Part shown: in pieces, positions 55,581 to 64,000 of the stretch
Layout: every line of letters starts with the position of its first letter
How positions within the stretch are numbered: the stretch's first letter is position 1
Source of the DNA: Megaustenia siamemsis
Taxonomy: Eukaryota; Mollusca; Gastropoda; Stylommatophora; Ariophantidae
Reading direction: 5' to 3'
Assembly (NCBI GenBank): GCA_032433765.1
Contig: JAVIAB010000051.1
Span: 51,362,030-51,426,029, forward strand
DNA length: 64,000 bases
Notes under the pieces: generated by a model
The model's input: the letters and a program-made list of their open reading frames with translations, nothing else
What the model was told of the DNA's origin: nothing
The model's database searches: none
Program-made: the position numbers and the translations under genes

Positions 55581-57816
55581 TGATAGATACCGGACAGGGC
55601 TGTTGAGCCCACTCTGACTATGATCTGTCCATAGTGTTTTACCTCCCATGTCAACTGCTGGGCAGCAGTGGTTTGTTTACCAGGGTGTTCTCCCGAGCTT
55701 TGAATGCAGCTCTTAATCCATGGCTTCCACTGTCATTGGATATATAGGGCGTTTTCTGATGTGTAAAACTTCCACCTGTTACATCCACACCACCCTACTA
55801 GAAGGTAGTCCCATGTAGTCTTTAGTTCGTGGGATCACATCGGCACTCTCGTAGCTATAATGTTCACAGTTGTTTCCAAGTCGTCACGGATACCCCATAG
55901 TTACTGCCACAGTTCAGCAGCCTTTGACCCGTGATTCATTCCGGGCTGGGCACAGAAAAATAGGCTCTAGCTTGCTGGAAACCAGTTCCACGGGGCATTA
56001 GCTTGCTTGGGTCACTCTGAAGCGATATAAATGTCTTGGAAAACTACAGAAACTGGTTCTTAATTAACTGGTTAAAATGTTGTTTTGTTTGGAATCTTCG
56101 AAAATTGGTGTATGTGATCATCACAGTTGCTAATGTTTAGTTTTCTTTCCCACACAGAGTGCAATTTATTGCCTATAATAGTTTTGGCACTCCCTGTATG
56201 GGAGCAGAACTTTTCAATTTGACTATTTTTGATAGTGCATATCTCATTCGTGGGAGGTGCGCGTGGCTGTGCGGCTAAAACCACTGTTTCCCTGGCTGAA
56301 AAGCCAGCTTTTCGAAGTCATCTGTAGACAGGAAGATTTTTTCTAACGGTGGTGATATAAAAATCCTGAGTCTCACACGTCGTGGCGACTGCTTGACCAA
56401 ATGGCCTTTATCCCTCTGATTCTATCGTAGAATCATACACCATCAATGGTATTATGTGTCGTAATATAGTTTTTTTTTTAATATTGCATTCTCCTTTTTG
56501 CCAGTTTCACAGAATGATGGCATCCATTGAATTACGAGTGCTGGTTGCTTGTACTGTTTTGTTCGTTCTCTTATTTTTTTGGAAAGTCTAATAACTTGAG
56601 TTATTGAGTTATTTGTGTGTTATCATCATTGCACTACGAACATGTCCATGTGTAATCACTTTTAGTGCTTTATGGAGGTTAGAAGTGATTGATAATACCT
56701 AGTTTGACAATATCTTTAGATTTTTGACATTCAGTCAAAATTTCCCAATCCACTTTCTTTCTGTTCACTTTCTCTTATACCCTTACGGGTGATTTATCCG
56801 CGTATAGCCCAAAGTCCTGTGTTAAAAGAAATGTTAATAACACAGTTTCGTATTCCCTTGTAATCAACCCCTGCTTGGTTCAAGAGATTCATGTCATGTG
56901 TCATCCATCTTGCCGGTCACCTGTGGAATAATAAGTTAGCAAGAAGGACGTGTGGGGAAATATGTCGGCGACAGCCTGAGAGTTTGTTTGATTTTGCGTT
57001 CAGCATGTTTTAACCTCTGACGAAGTCCCTGTAGGATTGTAAACGTTTCCAAAACTGAATTTGTGTGGATTGCTGTTTTGTTCCAAGTGTATGCTCGCAT
57101 CATCAACACTAAGGGAACAGCTGGATTTAGATGTCAGCTAAATAAGCTTTAGCTTAGGGTCACACAATCCGAAAGCCCTCAAACAATTTTTGGGACTGCA
57201 CTTGTTTAAACCGAGACCACCTGGCGTTAATTTTTTAATGGAAGGAAGAAGGTGGAGCTTTACATTTACATGTTCGACCTCACTAAGTCTAAATCCGGCA
57301 CTGATTCCGAGAGTGTTCTCGGTCTGAGCAGGTGTCCCTCGCCATACAGACAGACTTCCACTTAGAGGTACTCAAATTGTTATCGTCAAGAGTATTACGT
57401 TTTTGGTATATTCTAATAATTGTTACCAGACAGCGACCTTCTTCTTCGGTGTTCAAGTCTTTTGATCATGCGAACTTAGTCTTTGTCCTGTATTATAATG
57501 GAATAGTAGGAAAATATCATGAGAAGAGATTAGCTGGCCGCATGGTCGGTACTCCTATAAGCGTGTGTGTTCGTATTCTTCTCCCTAGACTTTTCCCCAT
57601 GACTGACATTCTCCGTCTTCGACAGACTGGGTCTTGGTTTGACGTAAGAGTTTTCCTTCTCGAAGCGTGTATGCCGGCCAGACCTTTTGAGCCCGCCCAG
57701 CCCAGGCAGAGACCGTTTTGACTATTCTTTTCTACCTTTAACTGCCAAAGATTCTTCAACATGTTCACGTTACCGGAAGAAGGTAAATTCAAGGAAAAAG
57801 CACCGATTCGAAGCGC
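55581..57816. other. Unassigned sequence
   Basis: About 2.2 kb. A tRNA-like patch at 56245-56330 (GTGCGCGTGGCTGTGCGGCT) may be another SINE head. An ORF at 57332-57721 has no family features. Otherwise nothing recognised. Confidence 0.4.
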
Positions 57817-57913
57817 CAAAAAAAAAAAAATGCTCGCCGTCTATGGCGAAATTCGAACATAGAGCCTTCCCTATCCAGAGACTGGCGCTTTACCTCTAGA
57901 CCACCCTAACCCC
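57817..57913 (-). mobile_element. tRNA-derived SINE head with poly-T end
   Basis: On the minus strand: GTGGTCTAGAGGTAAAGCG (A-box-like), TCTATGTTCGAATTTCGCC (B-box-like), then GACGGCGAGCA and a run of T (A-run 57818-57832 on plus). It does not close a tRNA cloverleaf. The T-run could act as a Pol III terminator. Confidence 0.5.
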
Positions 57914-58187
57914 TTCGCCATCGCCTGTCCTGGAAGCGTATACACTACCCACTTTTGCAACTGACGTATTATGATCTCCGCATGCTGCTAGATGATATTT
58001 GAGGACCTACGTCCTTTTCATACCTCAAGACATTGAATAGTATCCTACATCAATTCCACTCTACTTGACCAACAATAGATTTTCTAAAGAGTAACATCCC
58101 CTGGTACAGGGCCACGGATGAAGCTGCTGCATGTTACTCTCGCTTCAAATTGACGAAACTATTCACAATCATATTAACAAAGGTGAC

Positions 58188-58830
58188 CATATTTTTGAAA
58201 CCCTAATCCGGGACTTCTTTTCTTTTTCTTCCGTCTTTTTCAAGTGAATAATACATATATTTTAAAACTGATTAAAACACCAAAGGCTTACAAAACGTTA
58301 TTATGAGATTTACAAAAAACACTAGTGATAATCACAATGCAATCTTCATCCCAACGTTGTGCTACCAACCTGGACCTTAGATGCAAGAACAATAAGAAAA
58401 ATAACCTCTACAGAGATGAAATGTGTTAGACGAATGACAGGAAACAGTCTGAGAGATAAGATCAGAAATGAAGAACTGAGAAAAAAGCTAGGAATAGCCC
58501 CCGCCATAGAATATATAAAGAAACAACAGATAAAATAGTTTGGCCACGTGACAAGGCAGAAAGAACAAAACACAACACAACGAGCCTTCAACAAACGTTG
58601 TGAGAACACCAGACCCAAGAGTCGACCACGAAAAAGATGGGTCGATGGAATATTAGAAGCACTAGGAAATATAACAGCAGCAGAGGCGAACAGAAGAGCA
58701 AAAGACCGCAAATTATATCTCCCCTCGACGCTGAAAGGCAGATGAGGAAGGAAAGAAGAAGAAGAAAGACTAGTGATACTCACTTAAATGGAAGGTGAAG
58801 CAGAGTTGCTGTACTTTTCTGATCAGTATT
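58188..58830. mobile_element. hAT end fragment (same family as 4008-6434), split by LINE family H
   Basis: 58188-58335 repeats the left end of the hAT at 4008 (AAGGTGACCATATTTTTGAAA, TTTTCAAGTGAATAATACAT). The match resumes at about 58766 (CTAGTGATACTCACTTAAAT, GAAGGTGAAGCAGAG, TGCTGTACTTTTC) and is lost near 58830. No second terminus or 8-bp duplication is visible, so it is truncated. Confidence 0.82.
58334..58765 (+). mobile_element. LINE family H, 3' end inserted in the hAT fragment
   Basis: Flanked by ACTAGTGATA at about 58320-58332 and 58766-58776. The sequence matches 53845-54265 (CTCTACAGAGAT, GTCTGAGAGATAAGATCAGAAA, CAAATTATATCTCCCCTCGAC) and ends in GAAGAAGAAG. Frame broken. Confidence 0.85.
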
Positions 58831-58912
58831 TCAGATTCAGTATACACAATTTCAAACTCGGAGTCATTTTACTGTTACTATTTCGCAAAATAAGGATCTG
58901 CGAATCACATGT

Positions 58913-59398
58913 CTTTCTTCCTCTTTTCTCTTTCACTGATACCTAAAAGGTGTCGTGATTTATATCATTTGTCGTTCTTGTGCTGCTCGAAATGTCTGAA
59001 TTAGTGATTTTCCTTTGTTGTTACATGTCTCTGTCACTGCATCTATCCATCTTCTTCTGGGTCTTCCTCTTGGTCTTTTCCCATGCATTCTCGAGAAGAA
59101 CGCCCTTGATGGTGATTGGTGAGGATTCATTCTGACCAGGTGGCCGAACCATTTAAGTTGTTGTTGTTCTATATATTCTTGGCAGGGTTTTGTTCCTACC
59201 ATTTTTCTTATGGTTTCATTTGGTATTCTATCTCTTCTTGTGTTGTTTGTTACTTTTCTCAAGCATCGCATCTCACATGTATTGATCTTTCTTAAATGGG
59301 ATTTAGAAAGGGTCCATGTTTGACTTTCATAGCACAAAGTTGGTATGAAGATGCTATTTATCATTTGTTGTTTAGCTGGCATCAACATAGAATCACAT
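58913..59398 (-). mobile_element. LINE family B, 3' fragment
   Basis: Minus strand 59388-58960: PTLCYESQTWTLSKS, CEMRCLRKVTNNTRRDRIPNE, EYIEQQQLKWFGHLVRMN, KRPRGRPRRRWIDAVTET and RAAQERQMI, an open 142-residue block without the stop found at 51136. It abuts a plus-strand family A copy at 59399, 5' end to 5' end. Confidence 0.88.
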
Positions 59399-60340
59399 GT
59401 ACTTGCAACAAACAGCAGCCATGCGAATTAACAACCAAACAGGACAATTTCAACTTATAAAACAAGGAGTCAGACAAGGCTGTGTTCTGTCGCAGGATTT
59501 GTTTTCACTTTACATCGAACATATTATGAGATCAAAAGTAGACAAAAAAGGAATTAAAGTCAACGGTCACAACATAAATAATTTGCGATATGCGAATAAC
59601 AGTCTTAATAGCAGAGACAAAGAATGTCTGTTTACAAGAAATGATAAACATAATAGTAAAAGAAAGCAACAAGAAAGGTCTCAGTCTGAATAGTAAGAAA
59701 ACAGAAGTAATGGACATATCGAAGAAACAATCTTCACCAGCATTCAGCATAAAAAATAAAAAGGACAAATGTGAAACAAGTGCAACGCGTCAAATACTTT
59801 GGCACAATAATAACATCGGATGGAAGATGCACCACGGAAATAAAAAGCAGAATAGCTCCGGCCAAAATAGCATTTCAGAAAATGAAAAATACCTTATGCA
59901 ACAAATCTATGTTAATAGAAATGAAAAAGAGAGTTCATCAATGCTATATAGAACCAATTCTGACCTATGGAAGCAAATCATGGACAGTGGACAAACAAAT
60001 GAAAACACGATTAGAGGACACATAGATGGGATTTCTCAGAAGAATGTTGAAAGTTTCCTGGACAGCTAAAAAGACCATTGAGGAAGTTCTCAAAGAGGTC
60101 AACACAAAAAGGCAGCTCCTAAAAAACATCAGAAAGACGCAATCAACATTTTTCGGATACATCATGAGAAGAGGAAATTTGAATACTTGGTTAAAACTGG
60201 CAAAATAAAAGGAAAGAGAGATCGTGGACGACAAAGAGAGATAAAACTGGACAGCTTGGTGTCACGGCATGGAAAACAGTCAACAACAGAACTGATACAA
60301 TGCACTATAGACAGAAGATTGTGGAAAGATGGCTGGCGGG
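59399..60340 (+). mobile_element. LINE family A, RT C-terminal half
   Basis: Starts at YLQQTAAMRINNQTG, then IKQGVRQGCVLS, then NLRYANN where YADD is expected, so both catalytic Asp are lost, and LIAETKN in another frame. 59590-60025 holds the post-catalytic region and TYGSKSWTVDKQ; 60026-60330 holds GFLRRMLKVSWTAKK, KGKRDRGRQRE. The GAT tail is replaced by a GGCAGGTAG-type simple repeat (60345-60380). Confidence 0.88.
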
Positions 60341-60545
60341 TGGGTATAGGTAGGCAGGCAGGCAGGTAGGTAGATAGACTGACTGCTTTGACTGATCTCT
60401 CTCCTAAAAACTGTGAGGTTGGTTAACAACAAAATAATGAACAAACATCGTATTGTCTATACATCGCAAGGCGTGACGGGGTTATTTATTTGTATGTATA
60501 AAATTGAATTAAACATAATATGAGATATCGAAAGGGACCATCAAT
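60341..60545. other. Simple repeat and unassigned spacer
   Basis: (GGCA/GGTA)n at 60345-60380; the remainder is unassigned. Confidence 0.5.
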
Positions 60546-61930
60546 CTCTACACGAATCTATTGTTGTGATCATGTCATTCCATGTAATTACGACTTTTTA
60601 TTGTTGACTTCTACCAAACCATTATCTTAAACTGTCTTGTTGACTTCTACCAAATCCTTATCTTAAACTGTCTTGTTGACTTCTACCAAACCATTATCTT
60701 AAACTGTCTTGTTGACGTCTACCAAATCATTATCTTAAACTGTCTTGGTGACTTCCACCAAACCATTATCTTAAACTGTCTTGTTGACTTCTATCAAACC
60801 ATTATCTTAAACTGTCTTGTTGACTTCTACCAAACCATTATCTTAAACTCTCTTATTGACTTCTACCAAACCATTATCTTAAACTGTCTTGTTGACTTCC
60901 ACCAAACCATTATCTTAAACTGTCTTGTTGACTTCTACCAAACCATTATCTTAAATTATCTTGTTGACTTCTACCAAACCATTATCTTAAACTGTCGTAT
61001 TGACTTCTACCAAATCATTATCTTAAACTGTCTTGTTGACTTCTACCAAACCATTATCTTAAACTGTCTTGTTGACTTCTACCAAATCATTATCTTAAAC
61101 TGTCTTGTTGACTTCCACCAAACCATTATCTTAAACTGTCTTGTTGACTTCTATCAAACCATTATCTTAAACTGTCTTGTTGACTTCTACCAAACCATTA
61201 TCTTAAACTCTCTTATTGACTTCTACCAAACCATTATCTTAAACTGTCTTGTTGACTTCCACCAAACCATTATCTTAAACTGTCTTATTGACCTCTACCA
61301 AACCATTATCTTAAACTGTCTTGTTGACTTCTACCAAACCATTATCTTAAACTGTCTTGTTGACTTCTACCAAACCATTATCTTAAACTGTCTTATTGAC
61401 TTCCACCAAACCATTATCTTAAACTGTCTTGTTGACTTCTATCAAACCATTATCTTAAACTGTCTTGTTGACTTCTACCAAACCATTATCTTAAACTCTC
61501 TTATTGACTTCTACCAAACCATTATCTTAAACTGTCTTGTTGACTTCTACCAAATCATTATCTTAAACTGTCTTGTTGACTTCTACCAAACCATTATCTT
61601 AAATTATCTTGTTGACTTCTACCAAACCATTATCTTAAACTGTCGTATTGACTTCTACCAAATCATTATCTTAAACTGTCTTGTTGACTTCCACCAAACC
61701 ATTATCTTAAACTGTCTTATTGACTTCTACCAAACCATTATCTTAAACTGTCGTATTGACTTCTACCAAATCATTATCTTAAACTGTCTTGTTGACTTCT
61801 ACCAAACGAGTATATTAGACTGTTTTGTATCTTTTCTGTTTCTTTTTATTTTTTCTCCTCTCAATTTTTGTCACAATATATTGCAGCTGTTTCCTTCTCT
61901 TACATCCGCGTTTGTTTTATTATACGTAAA
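60546..61930 (-). mobile_element. LINE family A2 3' end with a minisatellite grown inside it
   Basis: The left flank (60562-60605: GTGATCATGTCATTCC, then TTATTGTTGACTTCT) is the extreme 3' end of A2; the right flank (61806-61910: TGTATCTTTTCTGTTTC, CCTCTCAATTTTTGTCACAA, TATATTGCAGCTGTTTCCTT) is the next A2 segment upstream. The two flanks are neighbours in other copies (complement of 63110-63260), so the array sits between them as an in-place expansion. Confidence 0.85.
60606..61806. repeat. 36-bp tandem array derived from LINE A2 coding sequence, about 33 copies
   Basis: The unit is TTGACTTCTACCAAACCATT plus ATCTTAAACTGTCTTG. Read on the minus strand it encodes D-S-L-R-stop-W-F-G-R-S, against DSLREWFGRR in the A2 copy at 63175-63205. 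Variants (TTCCACC, ATCATT, CTCTCTTATTG, GTCGTATTG) recur in the same order at distances of several units, which implies duplication of multi-unit blocks. Confidence 0.93.
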
Positions 61931-61954
61931 AACCACATACACACAAATAGGTTG

Positions 61955-62165
61955 AAGCACTAGCGTTGGACTACAAAGGACAAGTGCCTGCTCAACGGCT
62001 TCCGGGTTCACTCAGCCTTAAATGGGTACTGATTTTTTTATGGTAAAGTAAAGTGGCACGGGCGTAAAACCGACAACATTACCTCAAAAATCACGTGTCT
62101 ATTAAAATAATGGTCCATAACACCATATTCCCTATTCGCCACTTGGCGTAACGGGGTACTAACTA
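61955..62165 (+). mobile_element. SINE-1 copy 9, degenerate and lacking the A-box region
   Basis: Begins within the head (TTGGACTACAAAGGACAAG), lacks a recognisable B-box (GCCTGCTCAACGGCTTCC), then the normal body (GGCACGGGCGTAAAACCGAC, CACCATATTCCC) and GCCACTTGGCGTAACGGGGT. No target duplication found. Confidence 0.85.
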
Positions 62166-62309
62166 ATTTTTATTTTACTTGCGTTGTAGTATACTTGTTA
62201 ATAGAAGACAATTGTGTCCATAAATGAAATCCTGATTTTTTTTGTCGTAACCCCATACTTTAGTCACGAGAAGATAAATCGTGTCAGCGAAAGTAAATAT
62301 TTTGTTAGC
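62166..62309. other. Unassigned spacer
   Basis: Nothing recognised. Confidence 0.35.
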
Positions 62310-62440
62310 TGTTGAGGTGAATCTGTGCGGAAGTGCAGTTCTCTACTGACAAGGCGCTATCGACGGTGACGGGTTCGATTCTGTTTTCTGCTGCCTATTG
62401 TGTGTTCTATTTCTGAAAATAGAATCAAGAAAAAGAATTC
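62310..62440 (+). mobile_element. tRNA-derived SINE-3-like copy
   Basis: Shows GGTGAATCTGTGCGG then GACGGGTTCGATTCTG (B-box-like) and CTGCCTATTGTGTGTTCT, the layout seen at 22575-22730. Confidence 0.4.
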
Positions 62441-62479
62441 TTACATACTATGTAAAGCCAGTCTTAATATATGGATGTG

Positions 62480-62810
62480 AAAGGTAAAGGTATAGTACGA
62501 GACTTGAACCGGCGTCTTAGCACGCGGGTTTCCACCCATATGTGCTCGGTCGCCTATTCAGAAGTGTTCGGAAACTTCTTGATAGTGTCGCTTCAAGCAT
62601 CGAAACTCACGATTTGAGGCGGCATTCCAGCCTTCACAGGGTGCTACCCATTTCTGCCAGCGGCTGGGTCGACCGCGAGGATATTTTTTTTTCCAACCAC
62701 GAGTACAACTCACACTGCTTACAGCGGGAATCGAACTAGGGTTGTCCGAACGTCGGTAGTCCAGTCTGGTGGTTTTCCCACCTAGGCTTCCGAGGCCCCC
62801 ATATATATAT
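62480..62810 (-). mobile_element. tRNA-derived SINE (SINE-2)
   Basis: On the minus strand: GGGGGCCTCGGAAGCCTAGG (A-box-like), AGTTCGATTCCCGC (B-box-like, near 62735), a body with CAGAAATGGGTAGCACCCTG, and a second B-box-like GGTTCAAGTCTC near 62500. A single copy in the window; the compound tRNA-like structure may be two fused heads. Confidence 0.5.
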
Positions 62811-62815
62811 TTGTG

Positions 62816-62855
62816 ACCTCGGTAGCGTAGTAGGTAGCGCGTCAGTCTCATAATC
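62816..62855 (+). pseudogene. 5' half of an elongator tRNA-Met (CAT), truncated in the anticodon arm
   Basis: Forty bases match nucleotides 1-40 of a typical animal elongator tRNA-Met with about three mismatches, including AGTAGGTAGCGCGTCAG (D-arm) and CTCATAA (anticodon loop with CAT). The second half (variable loop, T-arm, acceptor) is absent; LINE sequence starts directly after it. It cannot make a tRNA. Confidence 0.75.
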
Positions 62856-63288
62856 AACATATGAATGTGAATCATGGACAATAGGACAACAGATAAGAAA
62901 ATCACTGGAGGCTGTAGAAATGTGGTTTTACAGAAGAATGTTGAGAATACCATGGACATCTAAGAAAAGTAATGAAAATTTTCTGAAAGAGGTTAAAGCA
63001 AAAAAGAGAGCTAGTTTCCAATAATATAATTTCAATTCATTCCAATATAATGTTAAGAAGAAACAATCATCATTTTTTGGCCATGTAGTGAGAAGGGAAC
63101 AGCTGGAATATATTGTAACAACTGGAAAAATTGAGGGACGAAGAGAAAAAGGGAAGCAAAGAGAAAAAATACCAGACAGCCTAAGAGAATGGTTTGGCAG
63201 AAGGTTAACAACGGAAATAATAAATAACCGTCGAGATCGAAAATTGTGGAAAGACATGCCTACGACAGCAGACACTTGATGATGATGA
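62856..63288 (+). mobile_element. LINE family A2, 3' fragment fused to a tRNA half
   Basis: Starts at YECESWTIG, runs through MWFYRRMLRIPWTSKKSNEN, KKQSSFFGHVVRREQLEYI, TTGKIEGRREKGKQREKIP, DSLREWFGRR and RDRKLWKDM, and ends in GATGATGATGAT. A small duplication near 63020-63055 (TTCCAATATAA twice) breaks the frame. A weak 5-bp TTGTG stands before the tRNA part (62811-62815) and after the tail (63289-63293). Confidence 0.88.
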
Positions 63289-63293
63289 TTGTG

Positions 63294-64000
63294 TTTTCTA
63301 ATGTTTCCCAGTAACACATTATTGAGGTTAGAGTTAAATGAAGCCCAAGCGCTGGAAAGTTCAAATTACCTCATACCCGGTCAAGTCACCGTCATGATCT
63401 GACCCGCCTCTTTGTTTGACTATATTATTGTGCTCAGTTTCTCGGCCTTGTTTCCACGAGCTGAACTTTATGAAGATCAGTGAGTTATTGCGACATAGGA
63501 CGGTAGTGTCCATAATTGACAGTAATTATTTTCCTACTTGAAGACTTGACTCTTACGCGACTTACGCCAGAAGGGAATGTCTACATGACTTCCTGCCTTC
63601 GTCAGTACAGTGCTAAAATAAACCGTGATTTACATCGGTCACTAGTATAATTATACATTATCCGTCAGCCACCTGGACAGTCCGCTGAAACTCATTCCTT
63701 GTCTGAGCGTTGTAAGACGGGGGTAGGTGGGTTAACTAGTGCAACTCTACCACAAACTAGATAGGGAAATAAAGAGATGGAGAGAGAGAGAGAGGGAGAG
63801 AGAGAGAGAGAGAGAGAGTGTGTGAGAGAGAGCAAGCGAGAAATGTTGAAAAAGAATTATAACGGTTGCCAAGTACTACATCACTAGTCTTGCTGGCGTT
63901 GTTTGGTAAACTTTCGTTTTTGTTTGTTCTTCAGTCAATTGCCTTTTATGAACCAAGGGTGTTGTATTCGGTCTCAATACAGATTAAAGCACATTCTTCT
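63294..64000. other. Unassigned sequence with a (GA)n tract at 63779-63832
   Basis: No gene or element recognised to the right edge. Confidence 0.4.

Noticed and set aside
57332..57721. 129-codon ORF
   Set aside because: Overlapped by an open opposite frame, with no recognisable motif or start context.
1..61806. CRISPR-like arrays
   Set aside because: Units are directly head to tail without unique spacers, and the DNA is eukaryotic.
62816..62855. Functional tRNA-Met gene
   Set aside because: Only nucleotides 1-40 are present; no T-arm or acceptor 3' strand follows.
1..64000. A defence, biosynthetic or other multi-gene system
   Set aside because: No set of adjacent intact genes exists; the window is repeats with at most one or two host exons.

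Overview
This window is animal (eukaryotic) nuclear DNA, AT-rich and almost gene-free. It is filled with non-LTR retrotransposon (LINE) wreckage, tRNA-derived SINEs, cut-and-paste DNA transposons and at least ten tandem arrays. There are no operons, no ribosome-binding-site-spaced genes and no long uninterrupted host ORF. The mixture (RTE-like LINEs with a craniofacial-development-protein-2-like endonuclease, a tRNA-headed SINE with long target-site duplications, hAT and Tc1/mariner-type elements, many 30-50 bp minisatellites) suggests a marine or freshwater invertebrate, most likely a mollusc. That assignment is inference only.

Layout. 1-567: 37-bp tandem array. 2459-8106: one nearly full-length RTE-like LINE (family A, minus strand), split by a 2.4-kb hAT transposon with a clean 8-bp target duplication. 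8107-8420: a second family A 3' end. 8708-9545: a large imperfect inverted repeat. 10.6-15.2 kb: pieces of LINE families A2, D and I, including a D copy inserted in an I copy. 15.8-16.05 kb: a possible lone host exon. 16.1-20.0 kb: three SINE-1 copies around a 1.2-kb 30-bp array. 20.6-21.45 kb: the best host coding candidate, an open stretch with two tandem copies of a six-cysteine, N-glycosylation-rich extracellular-type domain. 22.2-29.3 kb: SINEs and LINE families E, D and C. 29.8-32.5 kb: 49-bp and 31-bp arrays and a SINE-1. 34.8-40.6 kb: LINE family F and 10-, 36- and 40-bp arrays. 41.3-49.2 kb: LINE families G, E, A2 and C, a non-autonomous hAT and 33-bp and 52-74-bp arrays. 50.4-55.6 kb: LINE family B, then a three-level nest (A inside H inside a Tc1/mariner-like transposon). 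57.8-63.3 kb: SINEs, a hAT remnant broken by a LINE, head-to-head LINEs, a minisatellite that grew inside a LINE, and a tRNA-Met half fused to a LINE.

LINE family letters are local labels made from sequence similarity inside the window: A/A2 RTE-like with a (GAT)n tail; B; C with a (TAGA)n tail; D; E; F; G; H with a (GAA)n tail; I. Almost every mobile element copy seen is broken by stops, frameshifts or truncation. The window's interest lies in how repeats arise and nest: exact target duplications order the insertions, two minisatellites can be traced to LINE coding sequence, and several array units carry a perfect short hairpin. The elements do not form a pathway.
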